64,000 nt of DNA from Saccharomycodes ludwigii (taxonomy: Eukaryota > Ascomycota > Saccharomycetes > Saccharomycodales > Saccharomycodaceae), in NCBI RefSeq assembly GCF_020623625.1, contig NC_060206.1, forward strand, positions 620,001 through 684,000, read 5' to 3'. Of the stretch, positions 48,588-58,541 are shown piece by piece. The position numbers and the translations under genes were made by a program. The notes beneath the pieces are model-generated. The model saw nothing but the letters and a program-made list of their open reading frames with translations, was not told the DNA's origin and searched no databases. Position 1 is the first letter of the stretch. Each line of letters starts with the position of its first letter.

Positions 48588-49337
48588 ATGTCTGATTTCT
48601 CTAAACAAATGAATAAAAAGTTGAAAAGTAGTAGACCATCAAAATTGATCTATTATTGTCAACTATGCGAGAAACAATGTAGGGATGAAAATGGATTTAA
48701 ACAACACAATAGATCAGCTCATCATTTGAAAATGAAAGCAAAATTAACACCCAAAGATATTGAAGCTTTTAATAAGAATTTTGAACTTGATTTCTTAACG
48801 TTCTTAAGATTATCGCACGGTGAAAAATGGATCAATGCCAATAAGGCGTATAATTCATATATTTTGAATAATAAAGACCATATTCATATGAACTCTACCA
48901 GGTTTACATCCTTAACAAAATTTATCAAATATCTGGGTACAAAAGGGAAAATTATAGTGAAAAGAGAAGAAGAGGATAACATTTCTGTTGCAGATGGAAA
49001 GGAAGACGTATATTACGATGCAGATGAAAGAGAAGAAATAAATTGTAACAGGCTACTGATACGATACATAGACAATTCCATTGAGAATGTACAAAGAAGG
49101 CAAAAACTTGAAAAATTACAAAATTCTATTATAAGTGAGGAGGAGAGTCGTCAAGAATTGTTAAGGAGACAGATGCTGAAAAGTAAAAACGCAGACACCA
49201 TGGATCCGGATGAAGAAAAACAAACAAACGATAAGGAACCAAACAGAACTAACACAAAGAGTTTTCATTTATCATTAAATACTGGTGGTAACAATAAAAT
49301 ATCTAAAAAAAAGAAATTAAAAAGAATAACATTTTAG
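48588..49337 (+). CDS. RTS2: Kin17-family zinc-finger protein (Rts2)
   Basis: 249 residues (yeast Rts2 232). It begins with a C2H2 finger, Cys24, Cys27, His40 and His45/46 (YYCQLCEKQCRDENGFKQH...), followed by the Kin17 winged-helix domain at about 50-130, with FELDFLTFLRLSHGEKWINANKAYN and MNSTRFTSLTKFIKYLG, the hallmark of the family. The C-terminus is basic and disordered, lacking the KOW/SH3 tandem of animal Kin17. Kin17 proteins bind RNA and curved DNA and associate with spliceosomes and repair in animals; Rts2 is little studied. RTS2 (YOR077W) is beside BUD21 and ATX2 in S. cerevisiae, as here after TVP38 and two inserted genes. Confidence 0.94.
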   Translation: MSDFSKQMNKKLKSSRPSKLIYYCQLCEKQCRDENGFKQHNRSAHHLKMKAKLTPKDIEAFNKNFELDFLTFLRLSHGEKWINANKAYNSYILNNKDHIHMNSTRFTSLTKFIKYLGTKGKIIVKREEEDNISVADGKEDVYYDADEREEINCNRLLIRYIDNSIENVQRRQKLEKLQNSIISEEESRQELLRRQMLKSKNADTMDPDEEKQTNDKEPNRTNTKSFHLSLNTGGNNKISKKKKLKRITF

Positions 49338-49525
49338 TATAAGTCATTTCATTTGATTTTTCCATACAAATAGATAAACATATATACAAAAATATGCTTG
49401 GAGGAGTGGAAGAAGGGGGAGGGATTGGAATGGAGGTGGAAAGCTATAGACATTAAAAATTTGTGTTATTATTCAATACGTTAGTCATACAGCTTTTTTT
49501 TTTTTTTTTTTTCCTTAATTTTCTT

Positions 49526-50536
49526 TTAAAAGTCAAAGCTAGTAGGATCATTAACAGTTGTATTACTATTGCGATCATCTGCAAATGGGTCTTGTGCAGT
49601 ACTCTCTAGCTCCAAATATCTTTTTTTTGTTTTAAAATATAATATCCACGCAGTTAAAGTTAGAATGAAAATTGCAAAGAAAATACTCAACAAGTCGAAT
49701 AACTTGCTGCCCTCACTTTCATCTTGACCCAATCTTTTTAATCTTGACCCAATAAATAGATAGATAATCAGTTTTGGAGATGTAATGGTGGAAGCAATTG
49801 CAAAATTTTTGACACTAATACCATATATACCAGCCAAAGCACCATTGGTTAGTGAGTATGGGAATGGACATAGTCTTATCAATGACAATAGCCAATAAGA
49901 GTCATGGTCTTGTAATATTGAGGCTACAGCTTCGAATTTTTTATTTGAATGCAATAATTTTTCAGCTTGGGAACTAAAAAATTTGGTAAATACTATAAAG
50001 CTGGATACAGATCCTAAAATTGTACCTGCAGCTAAAATAATCCAGCCCTGGAAAGAAATTCCATATACTAATCCACAAGCAGTCGAAAAAAGGGAATAAC
50101 CAATTAATGGTGGGAATGCCACAAAAAATAAACAAGCAAATAAAATAAAGGGGGTCCAAATGTTTTCTCTTAGCTCATTAGAAGTGTCCACTAAATATTT
50201 TAAAATTTTGTTATGGAAAACCAATAACACGATGAACATACAAAATCCAATTAGGGACAGGATGGATAGAATGATTTTTTGCCATGGTTTCAATTTTTGG
50301 ATTTTTTTTAAAAATTTGGTGCGAACAAAGTGTTTAATTTTGTAAAAGAATCTTTGTCTTGGACTTAAATTGTACAATTCCAGAAAATTTTCCTCACCAT
50401 TAAAATCATCAAAATCGCCTTCAGTATCTGAGTTGAATATAAACTCGTGATCGTTTATAAAATCACTATTGTTATTGATATTGTTACTATTATTGTTGTC
50501 CCAGGAGGATACTCTAGCTTCGTATTGTTCAGTCAT
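49526..50536 (-). CDS. TVP38: Golgi membrane protein Tvp38 (SNARE-associated/DedA-like family)
   Basis: 336 residues from the ATG at 50536, almost exactly the yeast length (337). An Asn/Asp-rich acidic N-terminus leads to basic RQRFFYKIKHFVRTKF, then the membrane core: helices at about 87-108 and 122-150, the VTT-domain segment FVAFPPLIGYSLFSTACGLVYG, the re-entrant SSFIVFTKFF and conserved LIRLCPFPYSLTNGALAGIYGISVKNFAIA. That last block (R-x-x-P-x-P, then G) is the signature of the SNARE-associated Golgi/VTT family, which includes lipid scramblase relatives. Neighbours on both sides agree with YKR088C. Confidence 0.95.
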   Translation of the reverse strand: MTEQYEARVSSWDNNNSNNINNNSDFINDHEFIFNSDTEGDFDDFNGEENFLELYNLSPRQRFFYKIKHFVRTKFLKKIQKLKPWQKIILSILSLIGFCMFIVLLVFHNKILKYLVDTSNELRENIWTPFILFACLFFVAFPPLIGYSLFSTACGLVYGISFQGWIILAAGTILGSVSSFIVFTKFFSSQAEKLLHSNKKFEAVASILQDHDSYWLLSLIRLCPFPYSLTNGALAGIYGISVKNFAIASTITSPKLIIYLFIGSRLKRLGQDESEGSKLFDLLSIFFAIFILTLTAWILYFKTKKRYLELESTAQDPFADDRNSNTTVNDPTSFDF

Positions 50537-51611
50537 TGTTTCGAACACTTTGTACCCTTTTTATTTATGGTTGATATAACTTTTGAATTATTGTTTCTGT
50601 TTTTGTTTATATTTGTTTTAGGGATGTTAGAGAAAATATAATCACAAATCAGGTATTGGGGAATTGTAATGAGGGCATATTACAATAGGAGGGATAAGAG
50701 AAAAATTTTGTATGGTAAATGTTAATAATGATAAAAAAAAATCAATTCAAATAGACTCAAAATGTCAAATCAACAAATTTTTTTGTATTTTTCTTTTTTT
50801 TTTTTTTTATATTAAGAATGAAAAAGGATTTATTGGCAATCCCGAATTACGCGCTTTCCGACAAAGTCCGCATTTAGACAGAAATATTCAAAAAAAAATA
50901 TTCAAAAAAAAAAATATTCAAAAAAAATGAAATGACGTAATTTATTTAATTTTTAAAACGGATTATTCATAAATAACTAACAAATTAATTGAATTTTAGC
51001 CACGAGCAACAACAACCAAAACAAAAATATCATGTAAAATGGTGCAATAATACTTTAAATGTATCTGAACATGTCAATAAAACTTGTTAATTGATAACAA
51101 GTCAAAAGGGGGAAAACCATGAATTTGTCAGTAAAGATTAGCAAAATCTGCCGGTGGTGATAAGGCTTTGGTTTTTATCTTTTCTTTTCTTTTATTTGTG
51201 ACATTGGCAGATCTTACCGATTAATTTGAAAAATAGAAATAAAGTTAATGATTGTCATTACGTAAGAAATTATCCTTATAATTTTTGCTTTTTTTATGTG
51301 ACCAAAAACAATAAATAAATAGTGATTTTTTTTATCTAAATTAAATTGAATAATATCACTTTTTTTTTTTTTTTTTTTTTCTTTTTTAAATTTTTAAATT
51401 TTTAAAGTATAAATTACTCCTGAATATTTTATCAACATATATAAACAACAAACTTTATTAATTTTCTTGTCATCTTTAAAACATCAATACAAGTCTATCG
51501 TCTTTTTCAAAATATTAATCTGAATAAAGAATAAATAATATATATAAATAATTATACTATATTATTCTAATTCCCTTATTTACGATACATAACAACGACA
51601 AAAAAATAACT
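50537..51611. promoter_or_regulatory. Divergent promoter of TVP38 and the SOU1-type gene
   Basis: 1.07 kb. Around 50839-50873 a small island has CCCGAATTACGCG and TTCCGACAAAGTCCG, again two TCCG cores. At 50887-50929 the unit ATATTCAAAAAAA is repeated three times. A TCTGCC/GGCAGA inverted repeat is at about 51148-51153 and 51206-51212. No RNA gene recognised. Confidence 0.5.
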
Positions 51612-52466
51612 ATGCCCTCTGCTACAATAGAAAAAAATAATAACATTCTCCAAGATACTCCGTCTTACTTAGAAAATAAATCAGCTTTAGACCTTTTCAA
51701 TTTAAAAGGTAAAGTTGTTAGTATCACTGGTGCTTCGTCCGGTATTGGATTTGAAGTGGCAATTGCTGTTGCTCAAGCAGGTGCCCATGTGGCTATGTGG
51801 TACAATAGCCATCCAATTGAGAAAGAAACTATGAAACTTATATCCTCTAAATATGGAGTTATTTGTAAGAGTTATAAATGTCAAGTAACCGACTACAACC
51901 AAGTAGACAACACAATCCGAGATATTTTAAATGATTTTGGTAAAATAGATGTAATGATTGCCAATGCAGGTGTTAGTTGGGACAAAGGTGGTATTCTAGA
52001 CATACCATCAAACAAAGATGCGGCTTTAGAATGGAAAAAAATTATGGATGTTGATTTAAACAGCATGTTTTATGTGGCTCGGTCCGTCGGCAAAGTATTC
52101 CGAAAACAAAAGCAAAGAGGCTCATTCATAATGACAGCGTCTATGAGTGGTCATATAGTAAATGTACCACAAAATCAAGCTGCGTATAATGCTGCTAAGG
52201 CTGGTGTTTTACAATTAAGCAAGTCATTGGCTGTTGAATGGAGTAAATTTGCACGTGTTAATACTATTTCCCCAGGATATACACAATCTGCTTTAACAGA
52301 TGCTTTGCCTACAGAATGGAGGGATACTTGGAATAAACTAACTCCAATGGGTAGATTGGCATATCCCAAAGAATTAGTTGGCGCATACATTTATTTGGCT
52401 AGTGACGCTTCTACTTTTACTACTGGTGCCGATATAGTCATTGATGGTGGGTATACTTGTGTGTGA
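51612..52466 (+). CDS. Short-chain dehydrogenase, SOU1-type (sorbose/mannitol reductase-like)
   Basis: 284 residues, classical SDR, NADP(H)-dependent. Motifs: TGASSGIG at 39-46, NAGV at 118-121, catalytic Ser177 in TASMSG, Tyr192 and Lys196 in YNAAK, and ISPGY after the active site. AMWYNSHP near 61-68, ITGASSGIGFEVA and the C-terminal GADIVIDGGYTCV are characteristic of fungal L-sorbose reductases (Candida Sou1/Sou2) and related NADP-mannitol dehydrogenases. It probably interconverts a ketohexose and a hexitol. It sits inside an otherwise conserved ancestral block, between TVP38 and BUD21, so it is a lineage-specific insertion or retention. The exact sugar is inferred only from family resemblance. 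Confidence 0.88.
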   Translation: MPSATIEKNNNILQDTPSYLENKSALDLFNLKGKVVSITGASSGIGFEVAIAVAQAGAHVAMWYNSHPIEKETMKLISSKYGVICKSYKCQVTDYNQVDNTIRDILNDFGKIDVMIANAGVSWDKGGILDIPSNKDAALEWKKIMDVDLNSMFYVARSVGKVFRKQKQRGSFIMTASMSGHIVNVPQNQAAYNAAKAGVLQLSKSLAVEWSKFARVNTISPGYTQSALTDALPTEWRDTWNKLTPMGRLAYPKELVGAYIYLASDASTFTTGADIVIDGGYTCV

Positions 52467-52618
52467 CACAAAAGTAAATAATTTTATTTAATTCATATAT
52501 ATATATATATATATAAATATAGCCATTGCTTACACTTTGTCATAACTTTTTAAACATTTAAACTGTTAGTGTTTAATTTTTATTTTTATTTTTATTTTTA
52601 TTTTCTTTCAATTATTTA

Positions 52619-53560
52619 ATGTCTTGTTTGATATTAAAGTTACATCTGTTTTTTTTGAACACCAAGGGACAAAACATAACTTATATATACATGATTGACA
52701 AGTTAATACCAAAAAAAACTTCAAGGGGTAGTTCAAGAAGTAGTTCTTCTCACGCCATAACTACCCATGACCTAATTTCACCAAAGAACTATAATATAGC
52801 TCTTCATAAAAAACACCATTTATTAAAAATACATCATAACAGTTACCTTGATAACAACAATAATAATAATAATGTAGATGAGAAAAAAATAAAACCAAGC
52901 TCTAATAATAAAAATAAAATGGAAGAAGAAAATAATATTCAAAAAGGTACTAACCAACATAAAGCCAATAAGCTGAATATGAAAAAAAGTCTCATGGTAA
53001 ACCCTAACAACACAAAAATGACTGCGAAAGAAAAAGAACTTTCAGTTGGACAAGACAAAGAACTGGTTTCTCATAAAGAAGAACTACCAAATACTATTAT
53101 AAAAAAGTATGCGGAAAAAGAATTTGATACAGTTGGCAATGAGCTGAATGTTGGCTGCAACAACAATGCTTCTGATGTCATAGCTGATGATCATCTTCTT
53201 ATTAACGCAATTATTCCTGATCTAGAGCGAGGTGCAGAGATCAATGAACAAACACAGTTATTATTACCCTCGTCACCATTGCCAAACAATAGATTGAACA
53301 ATGATGTAAACAATAACATCGGCAATAACGGTAATTGTAATATTATATACAAGTATTATTGTTTGATATTGCAAATGCTGCTGAATTTGTATCAAAGAAA
53401 TAAGAGGGTATTTTATGCGTGCATAGCCGTAGTATTCATTGGTACTGTCATCTACACTGTAGTCACTGGTAGGTTTCCTAAATATTTGATATTTATAACA
53501 AAAGCTACATTGTGCTATATATTTGGATCTCTATTTGATGTTACATTTTGTACCATATAA
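52619..53560 (+). CDS. Unrecognised protein with a C-terminal membrane hairpin
   Basis: Up to 313 residues from the ATG at 52619; a start at 52691 (MIDKLIPKKTSRGSS, 289 residues) is also plausible because the first 24 codons read like T-rich leader. The N-terminal two thirds is polar, rich in Asn, Lys and Ser. Residues about 193-223 are acidic (DHLLINAIIPDLERGAEINEQTQLLLPS in part), a possible short motif. The C-terminal 75 residues hold a basic NLYQRNKRVF turn followed by two hydrophobic segments at about 263-281 and 288-310, ending at the stop: a hairpin or tail anchor. The acidic ...TQLLLP segment resembles a dileucine-type sorting signal. I know no homologue. It follows the SOU1-type gene by 152 bp on the same strand. 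Confidence 0.65.
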   Translation: MSCLILKLHLFFLNTKGQNITYIYMIDKLIPKKTSRGSSRSSSSHAITTHDLISPKNYNIALHKKHHLLKIHHNSYLDNNNNNNNVDEKKIKPSSNNKNKMEEENNIQKGTNQHKANKLNMKKSLMVNPNNTKMTAKEKELSVGQDKELVSHKEELPNTIIKKYAEKEFDTVGNELNVGCNNNASDVIADDHLLINAIIPDLERGAEINEQTQLLLPSSPLPNNRLNNDVNNNIGNNGNCNIIYKYYCLILQMLLNLYQRNKRVFYACIAVVFIGTVIYTVVTGRFPKYLIFITKATLCYIFGSLFDVTFCTI

Positions 53561-53949
53561 TAAGTTTCTAGCATCACATTTATTTATTTTTTGGAAATTA
53601 AAGTAATTTGCTATTGTCTCAAGATGTTAAAACTAAGTAATTATATATATATATTTACATACATTTTGTTTCTTAAAAATATTGTAAAATTGAACTCAGC
53701 AAAAAGGGAAAAAAAAAGTTATTTTAAGAGATTTTTAAACACGTTTCTTTTTTTTTTTTTTTTTTTTGTTTTTTGTTTTTTTTTTTACTTTCTGAAAAAT
53801 TAAAAAAAAGGCTCTAAAAACATTAAATCAGTACAACTTTTCATCTTTATTTTATAAGTCATTTCTCTTGAAACATTAAACAAAATAACTTTTTTTGCAG
53901 ATTTAAAAGAAAAAAAAAATAAAGAAAAAAACAAATATATTAATAAAAT
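53561..53949. promoter_or_regulatory. Intergenic, promoter of BUD21
   Basis: 389 bp, AT-only with T-runs at about 53749-53787 and A-runs close to the ATG. No motif recognised. Confidence 0.45.
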
Positions 53950-54687
53950 ATGAGCTCACACATCAAATTTGATTCTGAAATTCCACCTTTGGCAACAAAA
54001 AATAAGAATAACCTCACAGACACACCTTTAGATAAACCAGTTTCAAAAAAAGAACAAAAATATAACAATGATTATAATTCCGACAGCAGTAGCAATGATG
54101 ATGAAGCACCTGAAGAAGAAGGCTTATCCGAATCTGCAAAAAAAATTGAAGAAAACTTGAAAAAACAAGAAGAAGCCCTTATACAAGAAAAAGGTAAGTT
54201 AAAAGCTAAAAGGAAAGCCCAGACATTAAAGTTTCAAGAGCAACAAAAACTAAAGCAACAGAGATTGGAATTAGAGAAGGCCAAACTTTTAGAATTTGAA
54301 AAACAATTAAAATTAAGAGAACAACAAGAGGATGAATCCAAACAGAAAATCCAAGCCTTACAAGAATTACCACAAGAGCTTTTTGATAATTTGGAAAATG
54401 ATGAACAATCACAGAAAAAAGAAAACCAAGTACCAAAACATATTAACTTTAACGATCCAGAGTCTCTACTACTAGAGAAAAATGATTGGTCAGAAAACAA
54501 AAAATCAATTCTAAATGAAAAAAGGAAAACCCTGAAAAAATTAAGAAAAACACAGATTACTAAAAATGGTTTCATTGTTTCGAAATTGTCTACTAAATCC
54601 ACATTAAAGTTTGCACCTAAATCAGAAAAAAAAGTGCTAAGTGTTAGAGATAAATGGTTAAGAAGAAAAATTACCAACAGAAAATAA
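53950..54687 (+). CDS. BUD21: SSU processome component Bud21 (Utp16)
   Basis: Small nucleolar protein needed for 18S rRNA maturation. 245 residues (yeast Bud21 214). It has an acidic N-terminus with Ser/Asp repeats at 45-60, a long charged coiled coil at about 63-150 (EENLKKQEEALIQEKGKLKA onwards) and a conserved basic C-terminus (STLKFAPKSEKKVLSVRDKWLRRK), the best family marker. Highly charged composition makes the call rest partly on position: it lies directly before ATX2 and DIA2, as YOR078W does before YOR079C and YOR080W. Confidence 0.85.
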   Translation: MSSHIKFDSEIPPLATKNKNNLTDTPLDKPVSKKEQKYNNDYNSDSSSNDDEAPEEEGLSESAKKIEENLKKQEEALIQEKGKLKAKRKAQTLKFQEQQKLKQQRLELEKAKLLEFEKQLKLREQQEDESKQKIQALQELPQELFDNLENDEQSQKKENQVPKHINFNDPESLLLEKNDWSENKKSILNEKRKTLKKLRKTQITKNGFIVSKLSTKSTLKFAPKSEKKVLSVRDKWLRRKITNRK

Positions 54688-54784
54688 ATACCAATAGTCA
54701 AACCCTGATATAATTAAAAGTACATAAAGAAACACGCACGTATATATATGTATAATATTTTTCATCCTTTTTTTTTTTTTTTTC

Positions 54785-54813
54785 GTTTTGTTTTGTTTTG
54801 TTTTGTTTTGTTT
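54785..54813 (+). repeat. TTTTG pentanucleotide repeat
   Basis: Five to six copies of a 5-bp GTTTT unit in the short convergent gap between BUD21 and ATX2, 18 bp from the end of ATX2. Confidence 0.85.
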
Positions 54814-54831
54814 ATACATTAACATGACACT

Positions 54832-55860
54832 TTAATCTTCCTTAATGAAAAAGGATATAATTGTAGGGATACTGGTCCCAATACAAACAAACAATGCATC
54901 AAGTCCATGATCGGTATCAGCTTTTTCCTCAGCATTACCCTGAAAATCCATTTCTGAAACGTTATTAGGATCGTAACTCTCTTGGGAACTAATTTCCACC
55001 TCTTCATTGCCAGAGAATGCTGTAAAAGAAGCATACAATAAGCTACCGCCACTAATTAACAACAAGTCAGCCGCAAACCATGTCATAAATCCATTGTTTT
55101 TAACCACACTGCAAAATCCACCAACAATAAGGTATCCTAAAGGAGTAGAAAACGCAAATGCCCATAAATTCGAAACTATTTCTAAATACGGTAATTTCTG
55201 TTTGGATATCATTAAGCTGGTTAATGATAAAACTGCAGGGATTTTATGAATGATAATTGCAATATACATCACGAATTTTAATGATTGTGTAGTGGTTGCA
55301 GCTCCAAGTGAAACACCGTCAGAAATTCCATGTATCACCAATGCAAAAACAACATTATTCTCTAAAATAATTGGCATACTTTTCCAAAAATTTATTGCAT
55401 CAAAGTAGCTGTTTAATCTTTTTTTTTGAAAGTTGTCATCTTCTATTTGAAAGGAAGAAAAGGATGATTCAGCGTCAGGAATCAGTTCAGTATTTATTTT
55501 CCTATTTTTTATTATACGGTGAACAACCAAATTATCTAAGAGATAGACTATCAAAAACCCAGTCAATATATTTAAACCGACATTACCACCATTTTCAATC
55601 ACACTATAAACACCTTCTGGGATGACGAGCATGAATGATGTACCCAATAGCATACCAATGCCAAACTGCGATAAATACTTGAAAATAAAATTAATTTTTG
55701 AATTAGGATTATATTGTTGTTCTTTCCATTTTTTATAAAACATTAAGGGTATCATTCCTATTAAAAAAGTAGCTACATGGAAAAGTAGGGCTGTTAATAG
55801 CAGTTCTGAGATAGACGCACCAGAGATTTCTCTATCGCTATCATTATCATTTGTATCCAT
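54832..55860 (-). CDS. ATX2: Golgi ZIP-like manganese transporter Atx2
   Basis: 342 residues (yeast Atx2 313), multi-pass ZIP superfamily. Hydrophobic segments at about 19-41, 59-78 and 88-110 precede a cytosolic loop (125-155); then come FALVIHGISDGVSLGAA (the ZIP-type HGxxDG metal-site helix), MYIAIIIHKIPAVLSLTSLM (the matching HKxPA helix) and further helices to a hydrophobic end with SIPTIISFF. The paired His-containing helices are the metal pathway. Atx2 sits in Golgi membranes and controls manganese homeostasis. Position between BUD21 and DIA2 matches YOR079C. Confidence 0.95.
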   Translation of the reverse strand: MDTNDNDSDREISGASISELLLTALLFHVATFLIGMIPLMFYKKWKEQQYNPNSKINFIFKYLSQFGIGMLLGTSFMLVIPEGVYSVIENGGNVGLNILTGFLIVYLLDNLVVHRIIKNRKINTELIPDAESSFSSFQIEDDNFQKKRLNSYFDAINFWKSMPIILENNVVFALVIHGISDGVSLGAATTTQSLKFVMYIAIIIHKIPAVLSLTSLMISKQKLPYLEIVSNLWAFAFSTPLGYLIVGGFCSVVKNNGFMTWFAADLLLISGGSLLYASFTAFSGNEEVEISSQESYDPNNVSEMDFQGNAEEKADTDHGLDALFVCIGTSIPTIISFFIKED

Positions 55861-56365
55861 TCTTATATAAAATAATATTAAAGTGAATGAAAAAAAAAAA
55901 AAAAATAAGGATAAATTAAAATAAGAAAAACAATAACTGTATTTGAATCTAATCCTATATCAATTCCTTAGAGATCTTGGTGCCTTTTTATTTTAAAAGA
56001 TTCTTTTTCTTCTTATTTTATTAGCATGATTATTCACATGTTCTTATCACGCATGTAAAAAAAAAAAAAAAAAAAGATATACGTACAATTTTACAATAAG
56101 AAAAAAAAGCCAAAAAATAACATGAAATTTTTCCATTTTTTTCTTTTTTCCGTCATAAAAATCTCACCACTTTTCGGATAATGTTCCAAGTCGTTTCTTC
56201 GGGTTTCGGTATATGCTCTTCATGCTTTTATTATCAGATGACGATTTGCTTTGATTTATTTGTCACATTTTCTTGTTAAGCATCACGTAAATCTAATAAG
56301 CTTTCTCACCATCAGAACATAACATCAAAACTAACATCAAAAATAAAATTAAAGGATTTAAACAA
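55861..56365. promoter_or_regulatory. Divergent promoter of ATX2 and DIA2
   Basis: 505 bp with an A-run of about 19 at 56057-56075, a TTTTTTCCGTCAT motif near 56145-56156 and TTTCGGATAATG near 56174-56185. Contains ATTCACATG and TATCACGCATG boxes (56030-56057) resembling Cbf1 sites imperfectly. Confidence 0.45.
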
Positions 56366-58471
56366 ATGAATAAAGATTCAACAGACAATGTGATTACCAA
56401 GGTTATCGATGTTGGCAAAAAATTTTATAAAGTTGGCGAATATAGAAAAGCATGTAAAATGTTTGATAAAGCTGTTATGCTGGCTGAGTCATACACAGAA
56501 GATCAATTAGAAAAACTAAGACTGGAATTTGGACTCTCCAAAAGATGTCCGTACAATAAAAACACCCTTTGGCACCCTCAATTATGCCAGATTTTAGATA
56601 ATAGAGCATTGACCCATGAAAAACTCTGTAATTTTGAAAAAAGTTTAAACGATGCAAAAACTATGATTGAATTGGAACCGTATAATCTAAAGAGTTATAT
56701 AAGATACGGAAAAACTTACCAATTCGGAATGAACAAGTGCAGAGAAGCATATTTATGCTATTCAAAGGGGTTGAAAATGGCACAACTTGGTAAAAAAAAG
56801 TATGATATCTGTCCTGCGGAAAAACATATGCGTTGGATCAAAGCCCAGATAAATTTTATAAAACCAAGTTTGAAAAATAATAAAGAAACAAATAATACTG
56901 CTTCCAACTATAAAAAAAGAATATCTGAAGATATGTCTATAAATAGGACAAAGAAGCCGAAGCAATCAATGGTTCAGGATTTTATAGACATATTGCCCAA
57001 TGAATTACTTTGTAAAATTTTTCAGAATTTGGATAACAGAGATTTAACGAATTGTATGGTTGTAAACAGTAAGTGGAATCGTTTATTCTACTTTTTCCCC
57101 AATATTTTATTTTCAAAAAAAAGTTTAAACCTCAAGTCAACTACACAAATAAGAAATTTAAATTCTTTTATAAATAAATGCAGAACTATTCAGCCCCGTG
57201 TGATTCTAAACATCAATCAGCTAAATTTCAAGTCAGTAACAGCAGTTAACGAAGCGAAAACACTTGCACTGCTTTTCAAAACTTTTAAAAAATACGACGT
57301 AATTAAACAATTGATTTTAAACACCTTTGGGGTTTCTAATGTCATGCTATTGGAATTTATAAGGGACAATGAATGGAGTGAAAACTTGCAGAAAATAAGT
57401 ATTATATGCCAATATGCATCCATTTCTAACTTTGAATGGCTATTATTAGGACTTTGTCCTCACTTGAAGGATGCAGAGATAATATATCAAAGTTTTTCCA
57501 GTAATAGAACAATCAAAATAGATGAAAGACTTTATGGTAGTTTTACTTCGAATAAAAGTTTTGAAAGTCTAGAAACATTAAAAATAATATCCTTAATAAC
57601 TCCGCAAACAAGCACAGAAAAGTTTATTACTTGGAATGGTCCACCAAAAAGTTGCAAGAATTTACAAACTTTGATAGTAGCAGGAGTTTCCCTACCAAAG
57701 AGTTTCCATTGGCTTCATAACAGTTTCCCCAACTTGAAAACATTGCATTTGGAAAAAAATTATAACTCACCAACATTGGGTGATTTTTTGGGATTTATTT
57801 TTAACAATAAGCTTTCGTGTTCCCTGGTTAAATTGACTTTTAGAGAGAGCAAAATTAATCGCCCAAACGTTGTATTTTCTAATTTTCAACAGCAATACAC
57901 TCGAGCTTCAAGCGAAAGTAATGATTTTCAAGCATCAATTAAAATTTTTAAGAAAAACTTGTCTCATTTAAAATATTTGGATTTTTATTCAAGCTCTATA
58001 ACGTTTGATATACTATTAATAGTTTTGAAAAATTTGAAAACTGGCAAGTTACAAAATCTCAACTTGGGTGACTGTCCTAATTTATTGTTTAACACATTGG
58101 ACTATAGTGCCAGCAAAGAAATATGGGATTTGCTCCCAAACTTAGAACGGCTTTATTTACCAAAAATACTGGGTTTAAGCAAAAGAACGCTAGAAAATTT
58201 TTTAATCAGGAATCTGCATAATAAGAATAGGATCAAAATTCTAGACTTATCGTTTAACCCAGAGTTGAAAGGCGCCGATGTTTGGTCGTTATCAACAACA
58301 CTATTCAATAATTACAACATTATACTTGACAAATTAATTTTAAACAATTGCGAATCTATAGATCCAAATACTTTGACATTGATAAAAACCAAAGGATTAG
58401 TTAAAGAAATCGAATCTAACTATGCAAGAGCAAAATGGAACGTATTTGGGGTGAACAGTTATGTTTTGTAA
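56366..58471 (+). CDS. DIA2: TPR/F-box/LRR ubiquitin-ligase adaptor Dia2
   Basis: Substrate adaptor of an SCF ubiquitin ligase acting on replisome components, notably CMG helicase unloading at termination. 701 residues (yeast Dia2 732). The N-terminal TPR region spans about 8-155 (GKKFYKVGEYRKACKMFDKAV, DNRALTHEKLCNFEKSLNDA, SYIRYGKTYQ); a basic linker with KKRISED and RTKKPKQ follows; the F-box is at about 205-245 (DILPNELLCKIFQNLDNRDLT). The rest (250-690) is leucine-rich repeats. The order of the three modules is specific to Dia2. Flanked by ATX2 and TGL4/5, as YOR080W is in S. cerevisiae. Confidence 0.95.
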   Translation: MNKDSTDNVITKVIDVGKKFYKVGEYRKACKMFDKAVMLAESYTEDQLEKLRLEFGLSKRCPYNKNTLWHPQLCQILDNRALTHEKLCNFEKSLNDAKTMIELEPYNLKSYIRYGKTYQFGMNKCREAYLCYSKGLKMAQLGKKKYDICPAEKHMRWIKAQINFIKPSLKNNKETNNTASNYKKRISEDMSINRTKKPKQSMVQDFIDILPNELLCKIFQNLDNRDLTNCMVVNSKWNRLFYFFPNILFSKKSLNLKSTTQIRNLNSFINKCRTIQPRVILNINQLNFKSVTAVNEAKTLALLFKTFKKYDVIKQLILNTFGVSNVMLLEFIRDNEWSENLQKISIICQYASISNFEWLLLGLCPHLKDAEIIYQSFSSNRTIKIDERLYGSFTSNKSFESLETLKIISLITPQTSTEKFITWNGPPKSCKNLQTLIVAGVSLPKSFHWLHNSFPNLKTLHLEKNYNSPTLGDFLGFIFNNKLSCSLVKLTFRESKINRPNVVFSNFQQQYTRASSESNDFQASIKIFKKNLSHLKYLDFYSSSITFDILLIVLKNLKTGKLQNLNLGDCPNLLFNTLDYSASKEIWDLLPNLERLYLPKILGLSKRTLENFLIRNLHNKNRIKILDLSFNPELKGADVWSLSTTLFNNYNIILDKLILNNCESIDPNTLTLIKTKGLVKEIESNYARAKWNVFGVNSYVL

Positions 58472-58541
58472 TATATATATATATTTTCCATGTATGTAAA
58501 TAATATGCATTCATTTTTTTTTTTTTTTTTTTTATTTTATT

